Shown in pieces: positions 1-12,449 of a DNA stretch of 64,000 bases. Location of the stretch: positions 22,449 to 86,448 of the forward strand of contig JXTB01000090.1 in the NCBI GenBank assembly GCA_002914805.1, in the 5' to 3' direction. The notes under the pieces are model-generated. The model saw only the letters and a list, made by a program, of their open reading frames with translations, was not told where the DNA came from and did no database searches. Position numbers and translations under genes: made by a program. This stretch comes from Parasponia andersonii (lineage: Eukaryota; Streptophyta; Magnoliopsida; Rosales; Cannabaceae). Every line of letters starts with the position of its first letter. Position 1 is the first letter of the stretch.

Positions 1-739
1 AAGGTTGTCCTATGCAAGCACTCTATATATTCGACCGATCATGTTACTCTATATTTTTGCAAGATTCACATGATGTATTATTTAAACCTTGTATTCGACT
101 ACATGCATGTTATTTTAATTCATGTCATTTATTTTTCAATATATGGTCTACCAGACCAAATAGTTGGTGAATATTGACCATCTAACATATAACGCTGAAT
201 TACCGTTCACAACTTTATTTATTTGTAATCAACCTTTGTTATGCAGTATTAAACTTTCGCAAGAGAAACACCTCAAACATAGAGCTATGGTGATAATAAC
301 ATAAATTACTCTTCCACTTTTCCTCTCTATATCTTTGTCTCTATTTTTCACCCTATTATTATTGCTCTATATTACTATTATTACAATGATTTCACAACAA
401 GAGCTGACTTACAACACATAAAACCTTATTAGTGCAACATTCGTTTAATAACGTGCAAGTTAACCAAAGAAGTAAATTATACAGATATTATATATATATA
501 TATATATATATATTATATGAATATGAGTAGGTATTTTTTTTTATCTATAGATATCAATTTGACCCAAAAATTTATCATGTATGTTTTTTTATATTAAAAA
601 TTATAAAAAAAAAACAAAATTAATAATACACATCTTTTAATATAAATTATTATAACCGTTATCATATTACCATTAAATAATGATCTGACAGTTAAAAATA
701 ATAATACACATGAATAAAGAAAAATACTAGATTGGCCAC

Positions 740-791
<52 letters not shown>

Positions 792-1290
792 GCAATTAAT
801 ATAGGTTAATTAACAATGCTCAGATAGTTCTGCACAGATGAAATACAAGAGTGTCTAAATATAATTAACTATGTTGTGATTATTCAGGTCATTTAATATA
901 AAGCCCAATTACATACTATTCATGCTAAGATAACTAAAAATTAATTAAAAACAAAGACCTTAACAAGGAAAACACCATTTATCTATCACATACATTATCA
1001 TTATAACGTTTCAAAACTGTATACATATGCCATAATAAAAATTCATTATAACACACATACTTTACTAGTTTTTATTTCTTTTTCTTAAGGGTTGGAAATA
1101 CTAATTAAAACATTGTGTTTTATATATAGTGGATAATAACTTCATTTATTTAAGTTCTACAATAACTCAAACTGACGATAGCAGCTGGATTGGGGTGGTG
1201 GGCTAGCTATACATATATATGATATATATATATATGTCATGTACTGTATATATAAAAAGATGGTGATGAAGATTAAGATGAAGATGATGA
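1..1290. other. AT-rich intergenic DNA / 3' flank of the CIF-like gene
   Basis: I see no coding region here. The stretch is very AT-rich, with AT dinucleotide runs near 490-512 and 742-788. The last 100-150 bases before 1291 are probably the 3' UTR of the minus-strand peptide gene. I could not assign any transposon to it. Confidence 0.6.
742..788. repeat. (AT)n microsatellite
   Basis: An uninterrupted AT dinucleotide run of about 45 bp. It is one of several in the window, along with those near 49363 and 55415. Confidence 0.9.
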
Positions 1291-2622
1291 TCAGTTGGGA
1301 ATGAGCTTGAAAGGAGGCTTAACAAGAGCTGGTGCTGGATCGTATTTTCCATAGTCTTTGGTGTTAGCCTTCAGAAGCCTTTCATGAACCATGCCAATTT
1401 CCTTGTCGTTCATTAACATTTCCTACCACGTAATTAACAATAATCAGAAATAATTTACATGTACATATGTTACTTCAAAAGCTTATGAGTTCTCATAAAT
1501 TACACATATAATACGATCATCAAGCGTATATTTATGCATGCATACAAAATAATTTCATTCGGAAATATGTCCAAAGAAAATAATTAAGGATAAAAAGTTT
1601 ATTTAATTATAAGACGATTAATTATTAATTGGGAAATCATGATAATTATTTTCTAATCATTTATTGTAATTATTTCAAATGTCAAATAAATAAATATAGA
1701 GAAAGATTTCACACATAATTTAGAGCCTTGCTGGAAATTGATCTCCCACTCAAAGGGCCAGAAAGAGAAAGATGAAAAAAAAAAACGCACACACACAAGA
1801 AGCTAATAATTAGAAGAAGATCATCAAGAAAGTTTAAAATACTATTCATTTTAATTAAGTTCTAATAATTACACACGCAAATTAATTACAATACTAACCT
1901 CATCATCAGTAATTGCATCCATTACCGCTTCAGCAAAATCGTTTCCAGAGTTCGACTGTCGGCCTAAGAGTTGAAAGCCAATGTTTCAAGCTTATGTATG
2001 TGTCTACGTATATATATATACATGTAAATAATGAATATGTTTAATTTAATTGCGTAATTTAAGTAAATATTGAAAAAGAACCCAAAAAAAAAAAGAAATC
2101 AACGTCCGTGAACAACATATCAACTTAATTAATTAGGTTGGTGTCAGAGAATTCGATCGATATGAAGAATTATATAAATTCATATAGCTTCTAAAACGGC
2201 ATTACGCATGTACAAAGTATATATTGGTCTGTAATTTAATTTCAAAATTCCCATGAATTCTACTAATTTGAAGCCAAAGATTTTCATTTTAGTTAGCAGT
2301 TACTACATAAGTCAATATATATGCATATGATATATGTATTCATTCGAGATGTATATAAGCAACGCTTGCACATGCATGGAGTCATAGAGACATATTTTTG
2401 GGACTTTTTATAGTAAAAGCTCTGACAATGTGAGTATGTGATAATATATATATATATATATGGACCATATGGTTTGATGCATTAAAAGCTGCAACAAACA
2501 GTAGTACAGACTCGTCACTATGCATATATACATGTACCTGCAAGAGAAGTTGATAAAAGTGTTCCTGAAATGAGGAGAAAGAGGAGACCAATCTTCTTCA
2601 CAAGCATGAGATTGAGACCCAT
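1291..2622 (-). CDS. CIF2-like: CASPARIAN STRIP INTEGRITY FACTOR-type sulfated peptide precursor, 3 exons
   Basis: The coding exons are 2622-2538 (85 nt), 1963-1899 (65 nt) and 1422-1291 (132 nt). They join in phase with GT-AG borders to give 93 residues. Residues 1-28 form a signal peptide (MGLNLMLVKKIGLLFLL followed by a small-residue cleavage region ending SLA). The middle is an acidic, variable propeptide. The last 21 residues begin DYG and end PPFKLIPN. From family knowledge, this layout matches Arabidopsis CIF1/CIF2: the DY tyrosine is sulfated by TPST, and the peptide is read by the receptor kinase SGN3/GSO1 (and GSO2) to control Casparian strip closure in the root endodermis. The stop codon directly follows the final Asn, as in CIF precursors. 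The mature peptide has a second Tyr (DYGKYDP). The nearby bZIP gene supports the CIF2 assignment by synteny. The family call is strong; the exact orthologue is inferred. Confidence 0.9.
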
Positions 2623-2663
2623 TTTTGTGTTTTTGAATGTAGCAAACTTTTTGGTTTGTGATC

Positions 2664-2669
2664 TTTATA
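2664..2669 (-). promoter_or_regulatory. possible TATA box of the CIF-like gene
   Basis: On the minus strand this reads TATAAA, 42 nt upstream of the ATG at 2622. It would give a leader of only about 10-15 nt, so a start site farther upstream is also possible. Low confidence. Confidence 0.3.
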
Positions 2670-5039
2670 CTTTTAATACTTAGCTCTTTCTTCTTCTCAT
2701 TCAAGGGATGAGAAATGGGACCAAATGTGATATGCTTTTCCCTGTGTGTCTATCTATATTGTTAGGAACATTAGACTGTAAACTTACTAGGTTGGGGCAC
2801 AAAAATCTTAGAGATAATCTGAAAATTTGAAAATTGATGGTTTAATTTAAACAACTCAAACTTTAGTTATGCTTTTGGGTTTATTTATTCGAAATAAAGA
2901 AGGAAAAATTAAAAGAAAAGGAGACAGCAGAGACCAGGTTTTTGTGGTTGGGGCACTAAGTCTATGAGTAGATTGATGTATTTAATTAATTGAGCATAGA
3001 CTAAAACGAGCATGACCCCCAAGTCGTGGAAATTATCATAATACCCCCTAGACTTTTGAGTACTTGCAAGCCCCTTTCCCTAAGAAAAATAATGTATCAA
3101 AAGTATTGGTGTGTGTTGGGATTAATAGTATCACCTAACACAAAGTGCGATGTTTATGTGACCTCTTTCAATTGCTCAAATTTTCGTTGGTTGAATTAAG
3201 CAAATTATTTCAATGCCCTTGGGATGGTCATTTTATCGAGTGCTTTGGGTGCTTTATAGTCAATTCATTGACTCAAAACACAGAAAATTTTGAAACAAAA
3301 TCAATAGCTCCCATAAAGGAAAAAGTGGTTGCTGGAATATAGTATTTGTTGGGTTTCTTTTTAACTCTTGAGTTATCAAAAAGACTAGCAATGGAAACTC
3401 AGAGCATGCTTACTAGCAGATTAGTAGGATAATTTGTCATGTTTTGTACTTTTAGAAAATTAATAAACAAGTATTAGGTTAGAATAAAATAACATTTCTG
3501 GAAGATTAGTGCTTTCAATTATCCAAAACGACAAGGACAACACACCAAATACCACTAAGAGGACATTGGTGGAGAATAAAGAGAAAGCACTGTGGGATCT
3601 AAAATACTCTTATGAGTCTTATCTTTGTTCTCTTTTGCAAACTAAAGTGTTGTTAGGACAGCCTTCCCTAATTTAAGTCAATCTTCCCTAAGCCTCTGTT
3701 GCCCTCAATAATTGGCCAACTTGTTTCAATATTGCTAGCCCCTTTGCCAATCTCTTGGTAGTGTCTCTCATTAGAGTCTAAATTTGTGTTACTTTTTAAA
3801 CATGGCATGCGCATGCCATAGTTAGTGTAGGAGGATTTTTTTTCTTCTAGTTCTAAGTCTGTGCATAATGGAACTGCCGCCACGAGAATTGTTGAAATCA
3901 CTAGTGATAATCATTGGCATCATCATAGTTTTAAAACACGTAATGTTATTGCCAATGGTATGATTAAACTAAAAGTCAGTGGTGACAATCAAGAATGATC
4001 ATCAATATATTTTTTGAATTATGAGAATTAGTTATGAGACTGTATCAGTTCAAACACAATTAAACATGTCTCAACTAAAATTAAAGAAATGTAATTCCCT
4101 GCTTTATAAACTCGTCACATGCCACCCCTCTTTTTTTCAAATTAATATATGTAATTAGATTGATAAAACTTAAAATAGGGAGAGTTAAAGAGAGAATTAG
4201 TGAATCTGTGGGATATGTTCTCTTGCAACTATTCTCCGAGTTCTTTTTCAAGTTATCCCAGAAAGCATATGCCTAATGGCATCCACTTTGAGAAAAACTA
4301 AGAATAATGTTATGAGTTTTCAATAAAGTGCCTTTAGACAATCCAATGAAATGCATTGTGCTATGGAATTTAAAATGTTCTATCATATCATTGATTACAA
4401 CGATAATCTTTTTAAGTTGGAAGAAATTGCATGACTATGGTTGGCTATTGTTTATGGTTACAATCCTTATACAAATAATACATTTTAACGTGCCATCTAT
4501 TATAAGGGACACAACGTTCCTGCACTTATAATGTTAATGGATTAAACTGAAAAATTACTCAATTGTCTCTTGGGATTGGATTCCCTTGTGAACATATTTT
4601 GAGATCATTGATATTTTATGAACTTACAATGACTAAATTCAAAAGTTCACTATTCTTTTGGCCAACGATAATAAGTCTGCTCAATAAGAAAAATAATAAT
4701 AATATAGTAACTTATCGCAACAACTTGATATAAAAAAACTTTGGATAACTCGAGAAAAATTTTAAAAAAACTGACCAATTTCATGAAATTTGGAACCATT
4801 TTTATGTTCCTCTTAAAAAGTTCTGAGAACTGAAGCAATGAGTAATGTTATTTATCCTAATTGAGGTAAAACACTATCTACAGCTTCATATTTATCAACT
4901 AATGTAGTGGAATTTATCATGAATTTTTCCTCATAACTGTAAATAATAAATAGAGTAAACTGCAAACATATATATATATATATCTTGATGTTTAACATAT
5001 ATATATATATATATATCTTGATGTTTAAGTGTTCTGCTA

Positions 5040-5345
5040 TATAAATACTAAAATTTAGACTTAACAAAATAATAGTCTGAGATTTAAAATTTCTAAAAAT
5101 TGATACATTTGATTTGGCTTTTTGAATAACTTTAACCAAAAAAAAAGACAATAATATTATCAAAATTAAGGAGAATAATAATAACTAATCTAATTTTAAT
5201 AAAACATATTACTATTTTTTGTCACTAAAAATGGTTAAAAAATTAGTACAATATATCAATTTTCACAAATTTTTAATTTTAAAATACTATTTTATAAAAT
5301 TTAAATTTCATAATTTAAATTACAAAATACTCAAACTTTAGATTT
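5040..5345. repeat. foldback MITE-like element, copy 1
   Basis: The left part (near 5075-5110) and the reverse complement of the right part (near 5255-5300) share the motif AAAATTGATA and flanking AT-rich sequence. The element therefore has inverted ends. A second copy with the same internal sequence (block near GAATAATAATAACTAA and AAAAATGGT) lies at 23440-23700. No transposase is present. Confidence 0.5.
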
Positions 5346-5790
5346 TGCTTCTTTTTTTTTTTCAATTCATCCTAATAAATGATCGATATGTGAGTTATTT
5401 CATATCCCTATTACAATGGAAAGCTTTTTCCTCGAAGCTATATAGTTTTTGTCAACTCACCCATCGCCAAGGCTTTACGTAACTTTCAACGCAGCTAATT
5501 GCCCGTTGGTTGCCAACAAGGGCATGGCACTTTGAGATAATAACGTCATGTTAATTTTTTATATCTAAATTTCTGCCTAATCATAAAGTGATAAAGATAT
5601 CTTTGTTTTTTGGCCACTTGCATCACATCATCTGACGCTATTGTCATTATGAATATCTTGCATAAATATTTTCCTCGTTATCATTTAAAAAATAAATAAA
5701 AGGGAAGAAAGAAAATAAAAGGGAGTTTAAATGACATATATCCATATGTGTTGTCATTTCTTTTGTTTTTGTTACTATTTCTTATGTGGT

Positions 5791-5840
5791 TCTCCAAATT
5801 ATTTCACTAATTTCTTCTCCAAATTATTTCACTAATTTCT
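5791..5840. repeat. exact 25-bp tandem duplication
   Basis: Two identical 25-bp units, 5791-5815 and 5816-5840, each beginning TCTCCAAATTATTTCAC. Two perfect copies suggest a recent event. Confidence 0.9.
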
Positions 5841-6392
5841 TGCTTTTCTTTTCTTCTATAGCATCATCGATCAATCCTCGATCTCCAATCTCAATCTAAG
5901 CCGTCCAAATGTATAAATCTCCCTCACCCTCCCTTCGTACTTTCTTTTCTTCATCAACAAAACAGTGTAATCTTATCCAAAGAAAAAGCAACTCAAGCAT
6001 CCCACAAGCATAAATCTCAATAATATGGTATCACAAAGATTTAGAGCAACATTTTAGAACAAATGAGCAACATCATATACACGTTAATCCTACTAAATCA
6101 ATCAAGTTGGAACTTGATAAATCAATATGCTAGAACTCTTAATATGATCACTCTAGTTTATTATTTTTACGATGTAAAAAAATTACAATGAACTGAAAAT
6201 TGTACATTTTACAGAACAACAGTTGATACAAGTTTGTAAAGCATCTTACGTTAAAATCAGCTAATAAAGAAACAAAAAGTTTTAAGAACAATCAAAAGAG
6301 CCCAAGGGAATCCAGTCTTCGAGAATGCTAAACCAACGCAACTAACAACAACAAACATAAAGCGTGAATCGTCCTGCTGGTAGAAATAGGGA

Positions 6393-9300
6393 CTATGATG
6401 ATGAAGAAGCATCGATTTTTATGTCGGTTTCATGGCGCAGGCTGTTTTCTCTACTGTAAGTAGCTTTGGCACCCTGGAAAATAAAGGAAAATTGATTGAT
6501 CACTTGCGACAAGCTAAAACACCGTGGATTTACTGATGATACATACTAGCAAGTAAATGTGTACACAGATGCAAAAGAGAAGGCTTACTTGGAAAATTGT
6601 CCCACACTTTTTCATGGCTTTGGCCCGATTCCTCAGATCTTCCTTCGAGACGGTAGGGTCTTTAAGGACCTGAAAGAGAAGCAGTTGACACATTATTTTC
6701 TGAAACTCCAACCAAGTATGTCATTTAGAATTTAGACATTTTCTCCTTAGTGATAACTTGCTTTAGTTAATCCTCTATGCCTCTTCTCTGTTGAGATATA
6801 AAATTAGCATGTGGCTATGTATATGATTTACCAACAGGAAGAAATAGCACGAAACATCTCCCATAAAATAATAATTAATTGCAGGAGCAGCTAGCATAAT
6901 TCAGAATGGAAAATAGATCACTCTCATACTGCATCTTGAACTACTTCTTAATCCTCAGACCAAACTTGTATGTGCTAAACATACTTTAAGTGAATCCTAC
7001 ACTCGGCACAATACTGAAAAAGAATCTATGGGAATTAAACTAGGACTCGGTCAATAATCAATCCTCCGATTCCTATTATACGAAGAGTGTTTTCAACTGC
7101 CAACTCTTACTATTCATTCAAACACCGTAAGTAATGAACATTGCGTAGTTAACAAGTTTATCCTTTATTTTTCATTTTGGGCTATAAACATATATTTTCT
7201 AGGATACTTTAGTGGATTTTTATATATCATGAATTGTGAAAAACAATCCACCACATCATGCCAAAACGCTTCACAATGAGTTCATAACTTTTAACCCGAA
7301 AGAAGAGAAACATTGCAACTCACCGCTTGGCAGACATGTGACAAAGTTGACTCAATATCAACAACATTGATCTGCCATAGGGAATTAAGCATGGCATCTT
7401 TTTTATCCTCTATTGCTTTCATTAAGTTCTCTTCTTTGTTATCTCCTTGGTTTATCTTCTTCAAATCTTCCTGGATTTGAATTAAAGACACAGCACCTAC
7501 AAATTCAGAGAAGCATAAGGGGGCTGAGTTAGAACTCTTAAGTTTAATGAGGAGAATAGGACATAAAGCTAGTTTTCACCAAATGGAGTTATTTCCCTTA
7601 ATTCAAGAATAATGAATGTACCCGAAGCTGCCGTTACTTGAGACTTTATCTGATGTCCTTTATCTCGCACCCACTCTGCCAAAAAGGGCACCTTCATATA
7701 TCGTTTATCTTTTCCTAGTTCTCTTGCAGCTTTCCTTGTGTAAATATAGCCAATTGTATGCAGCATAGCCTCACCAAAAGCTGATGAAAATGGCAATTAT
7801 GAATTATGGTATCATTCATACAATAAGCATAAAATAGACATAAAATGTTTCCCGGCATTGAAAAGAACTTCATTACTTGACAACACGAGTAAATATTTTC
7901 ACTTAAAAAGACAATAGAATTAGCTTCAGAAGTTAAACCTGTCAGTTAGATATGCCAAATCAAGTTATCAATTGAGACCATTTATGACATAAATATTGTA
8001 TTATAGTTGTATATATGTATAATTAGTTGAATATCAATAGGTCCTAGCTGTATATATTTGTAATAAGTAGAGTATCAATAGGATTCTTAGTTTGATCAGA
8101 TTTGACCGTTGTAATAGCTGATTTTCAGCAGTGTAATTATTCCTATGTATCTGTATAAACCTAGGATCTCTCTCAAAGAGGGCATTCAATCCAATTGTCA
8201 AAACCAAACAATTCCAGCTCACATACTACATGGTCAGAACTCAGAAAAGCATGCATTTTACTAGGCAAAGTCATTTACAACTTCAATTTGCAAACAAGTA
8301 CAGAACTGCAAATCGAAATTTTCTAGATCAGCTGAAATTGACTAGCGGCTAGCAGATATGATGATGGAAACATTAATAAAATAGAGCAACAACAACAGTG
8401 GTCCTATGGCCAGCGCAATTGTCTAATTAAAAGAAATAAACTAAAATCATCATGAAGTAGAACGCTTTTCTCTATAATTTGTTAAACGGCAGATTCACAA
8501 ATTAGAACCTAGGGGCAGATGTGGTTCAATAACAAAATGTCTCAAGGAATTAAGGATCAAAAGTTCAAAAACAGTTGTTCATTTATTAAGAAAGGAGATG
8601 AGACATCCAAGAAAAAACCAAGAGACAACAAGGAAGATCTATAACGAGTTCAGAGCTCAACTAATATAAGCCTCTATGAGATAAACTTACAAGGAACCAT
8701 TTCTTGTTATTACTCTTGGAATATCAATATCACTTCTAGCACATTTTGTGAAAGCTACTGAGGAAGAGATTTCTTCCAGATATATTTCAAAAGTAAAGTG
8801 ACCGGCTCTAGAAAGCTTTAAAAAAAATTTAAGCATAAAATGAAAGTTCTACCAGCTGTTGAGAGACGTCGCGCTTCTGAACTTGCCCAAGTCACAAACT
8901 CATCAACACGACCATCAACAAATGGTTGAAGACGATCTTTCAAAATAGTTATAAGCTTTTCTTCTCTTTCCTTCTGCAATGCCTGCACAAAGATGAGAAT
9001 GCAATTTCAGTTATTATCATCAAAAAATCAACATATTGTAAACACTAGTTGAGATAGCATACCTTCAATTTCTCCTGAATTTTGTGCTGACGGACTTCAG
9101 GATCTTGAGATTCTTCTTCAGTTTCAATAGATGCCAATGACGCCAAAGCAAGTTGGCCAACATAATCTTCAAACAATTCGCTTCCAAAAAGCATTCCAAA
9201 CACAGCTGAAGGATCCAACATGGATTCCCTTGCAAAGAAAAACAATTAAGTAATTGACCCTAATACTATGTTTTATTTATATATGGCAATTTCTCACCAT

Positions 9301-11982
9301 ATGAAAATAATGAATGATACTTTACAGAAACGTATAAAATCTTTAAAAAAATAATTGATACGCTTGTATCTAAGGATGCACAAACAGTGATAAATCAGTG
9401 CGTAGATAAACTTCCTAGCGTTTGAAACACAAGCAAAAATGGACATTAACAATATAGAACACAATTCTCTACACTCTAATGACCTATAAAACATATCCTA
9501 GGATGTTCAAATAACATCTTGATAACTATTCTTGCAGAATCAATTCATAGAGTAAGAAATCATCTAGGGTTAAGCAAAAAATTAGAAGTCACCAGATATT
9601 ACAAAAGAGATGAATCAAAGTTAATTTCTAAAAATGCATCACACCCCCCATTTCATTCAATCTGCTATACAAAGGATGTTACGATATGGTGCCATGGTGC
9701 TAGTCAATTAGAGGCCTTAGGCGAAATTTGTAGAGAGGTATTTTAAAAATGAATCTTAGTCTTTCTATTAAATTTTATTTTTGAGATACAGAATAATTAT
9801 TTGAATCATTATACTCAAAGATTGGCTATTATTTATAATTTTAAAACAAAAAAAAAAAAGAAAAGAAATTGATCGTTCAACAACAAAATGGTTTCTCGTG
9901 TTTTCATCTTCTTATGAAAGCTTTCAAATGAATGATCCATAGTTTCTATTAGACTTACTTATTCCTAGTAATTAAACACAGTAAACAGAACAACCAAAAA
10001 ACTATACCAACAAAAACATATTCTAACAAATAACACTATAAATAGTATACAGTAAAAATTTAGAGAACATAAATGTAAGAAAACAATAATAATATAACCT
10101 AGAACTGGAAAAAAAAAATAAATCTAAAACTCTTTTGTTTGAAAGATTGAATTGGGTAGGACTTAAGAGTGAATTCATTCAATCAAAGAATAATATATAC
10201 ATTGACTAGTAGTAATTAAGAGTTTTTTCCTTCTTTTTTTTGATTATTTTTGGAAAAATAAAAATGGTAATTTAATGAGACTAATTGAAAAATAATATAA
10301 CTTAATCAGAAAAATTAATCACATCTTTTTTTTTCTTTTTTCTTTTTGCCGTGAAAGTATTAAAAGAAGTTGCTACTTATGGGATTTTTTTAATTTCAAA
10401 TTTTTTTCTATGGAAAAAAACTTATATTATGAAATTTATACGTAAACTAGCCTAACTAGGATCGAACCCCTCCTCCCCTCCCACGCACACTCCCGAGAAT
10501 CCTAGACCAATTGAGACTGGCTCAATTGATTTCAATTTTTTTTTTCTATAGACCTAATAGATAAAGATTTTAATCAATATATAGCATTAAGGAGATATTA
10601 TTCCTAAAAATATCAAACTATCTAAAATAAGGCCTAAAATTAGGGGCCTTTATGGCTGAAGGGGCCTTAAGTGATAGCCTAAGTCGCCACCCCGTTCAGC
10701 CTTCCCTGGTGCTAGTAAATCTTCAAATTTCACATCAACTTACTGTGGAACTCCTGACTTTCCATGCTTGTCATATGCTTCTCGCTTCTCAGGATCACTT
10801 AAAACTTGATAAGCTTCACCAAGTGCCTTCGTGCATATACCATAACCAGGAAAATAAGTTCAAGATATAATACAAAATCAAAAGGTAAACCAAGAAATTA
10901 TTCCAAGAGATTTTTAAATTTTTCTACTTCTACATTGCTATTAAACCATAAAGAGCCAAGGGTAGCCTGCCAGCCTTCCCCTTCTTGTTTTGGGACTCTA
11001 TTATGGGATGTTATTGAGTTCTTTTATGAGAAGAAAGGCAGTCAAAAATACAAGTATAAAATACCAATTTGTATTAGCACCGAGTTACTATATTTCTCCA
11101 GAACTTTATTTTTAGCTTTCAGAAAATACAATCTTGTGACTTCAAAAAAGAAAAGCTTCAAGCTTACAAGTTTAATAACACCAACTAAAAACATATTACA
11201 TTTCTCCTTTGTAAAGAACTGCATTTGATAACTTACATCAACATACCTGGAATTTTTCGGCTGCTTTTGGGTCCCCATGATTTTTATCTGGGTGCACTAA
11301 CCTTGCCTGGAAAGAAGACAGAGAACAATATCAACCGTAAAAGTGCAATGTATAAAGTGGAAAAACAGTACTAACATTAAAAGAAGGCCTTCCATAGTTT
11401 ATCCTAGGCTTGACAAGAAACTGTAAAAGGGCTCATAACATGGAATCAAATTTTAAAACCATGTAGAATGTGGTATACATTAGGCAATAGTCAGCAGAAA
11501 TTTGCTGAAAAAACTCAGAAGTTATTGCCCAAGGACATATATATCAGTATATACTTCAAACCATGCCATGCCTCATTCTGTTAACCTATCCAACTATTTA
11601 AAAACTTTCTTTTTTCTTGAAAAGGAAAGACACTCAAATTACAATTAGGACTCCTAAAAAGTAAAAAAACTAAAATATACTCCTTAAAAGTAAAAACACT
11701 AAAATCTATCTGCAGCTACAAATTTCTGAAATGGTAACACACCCCAACTTCTGTTTATCCAAGTTCAACAACGGCTACCACCATTTCAACAAAAACCCAT
11801 CATGAATTCACAAATTCTAAAGAGAAACTGAATGTTTTTCTTTGGTGGTCAGGAAAAATAAAATCAAAATCAAAACTAATGGAAAATTAAAATACCTTGA
11901 GATAGTAAGCCTTCTTGACTTCAGCTGCGGAGGCATCAACATTGACACCTAATACTTCATAATAAGCTGTTTCCTTCACCAT
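6393..11982 (-). CDS. DnaJ (Hsp40) co-chaperone with DNAJ-X domain, chaperone protein dnaJ 10-like, 9 coding exons
   Basis: The coding exons are 11982-11896, 11306-11247, 10826-10744, 9228-9063, 8982-8853, 7780-7622, 7496-7324, 6669-6589 and 6473-6393. All splice in phase at GT-AG borders and total 1020 nt, or 339 residues. Residues 1-70 are a J domain with the HPD triad at 34-36, which stimulates Hsp70 ATPase. Motifs such as YYEVLGV, VHPDKN and [14 protein letters not shown] are intact. The rest, from about residue 85, is the plant/fungal DNAJ-X domain (for example [15 protein letters not shown], and [17 protein letters not shown]). There is no Gly/Phe or zinc-finger region, so it is a class C (DNAJC) protein. 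The length fits the roughly 345-residue Arabidopsis members such as At2g21510 and At4g39150. I see no signal peptide or membrane segment. The last 25 residues end in a short Ser tail. The family is certain; the client is unknown. Confidence 0.95.
9697..10716. mobile_element. hAT-like non-autonomous element with 8-bp target duplication in a DnaJ intron
   Basis: The octamer GTGCTAGT occurs at 9697-9704 and again at 10709-10716. The 1004 bp between begins CAATTAGAGGCC and ends CCTTCCCTG, so the reverse-complemented right end starts CAGGGAAGGC. Both ends have GGCCTTAGGC/GGCCTTAAG-type subterminal blocks, a pattern common in decayed plant hAT elements. An 8-bp duplication is the hAT hallmark. It lies wholly in the 1.5-kb intron between coding exons 3 and 4. 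No transposase ORF is present. The left end is diverged. Confidence 0.6.
10407..10528 (-). mobile_element. tRNA-related SINE, nested in the hAT-like element
   Basis: Read on the minus strand, it has a degenerate box A (AGTCTCAATTGG) and about 50 nt later a good Pol III box B (GGTTCGATCC). It ends in an A-rich tail. Similar AT-rich sequence with TTGAAAT flanks both sides, which suggests a diverged target duplication. The box A to box B segment aligns by eye with the SINE at 35342, so the two look like one family. Confidence 0.5.
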
Positions 11983-12003
11983 ATTTTTCCCAGATCACAA
12001 ACT

Positions 12004-12440
12004 CTGAAAAAACATGTATATATACGCGTATATCAACAAATAAATTAAAATAAAAATAAATCAAAGCACATTTCATAAACCCATTTGCAGAAATCATCAA
12101 AAAAAAGTCATAGCAGTAGCTATAAAAACTCAGAAATTTGGAAAATTTGTACCAAGGGAAGGAACCCACCAAATAGAAAGACCAAATAAATAACAAAATC
12201 GAAACCCAATAATTAAAAACCGGATCTCATTAAAATTTCAACCACTAATTCACAGTTAAAAAAATTAATATTTTCCTTTTCTTGGAAAAGAGAATGATAT
12301 TTGAAAAATAAAAATTTGAGGTTGGCGAACTTACGAGAGCAGGAGCTAGAGACGATTCATGTACAAGAATTGTTTGAGTATGAAACTTGAAACTAGAACG
12401 CGCCAGAAAGAGAAACAAGATCAAGGAAGAAGAAAATGGA
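12004..12440 (-). other. 5' leader of the DnaJ gene with a leader intron
   Basis: A donor (CTC|GTAAGTTC) ends a leader exon at 12335, and an acceptor (TTTTTTCAG|AGTTTG) reopens the transcript at 12003, 21 nt before the ATG at 11982. The intron is therefore about 330 bp. The transcription start is probably near 12400-12440. No TATA box is obvious. Confidence 0.55.
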
Positions 12441-12449
12441 GATTTTTTG

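Larger units (their letters stand above)
2700..6150. other. intergenic DNA between the CIF-like and DnaJ genes
   Basis: I recognise no gene here. Open frames at 3145-3342, 3668-3901, 4328-4531 and 4852-5163 have AT-rich, low-complexity translations and no family signature. Near 5850-5990 there is a TATA-like motif followed by a CT-rich stretch that looks like a plant promoter and leader, but no coding region follows it. The MITE-like repeat at 5040-5345 is listed separately. Confidence 0.5.

Noticed and set aside
9519-9746. 75-residue plus-strand frame in the DnaJ intron
   Set aside because: It straddles the left border of the hAT-like element (9697-9704), so it cannot be an ancestral gene. 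No homology is recognised.
10806-11228. 140-residue plus-strand open frame
   Set aside because: It lies antisense to a DnaJ exon and its neighbouring intron. The exon on the other strand codes for the conserved J domain, so this frame is a shadow.
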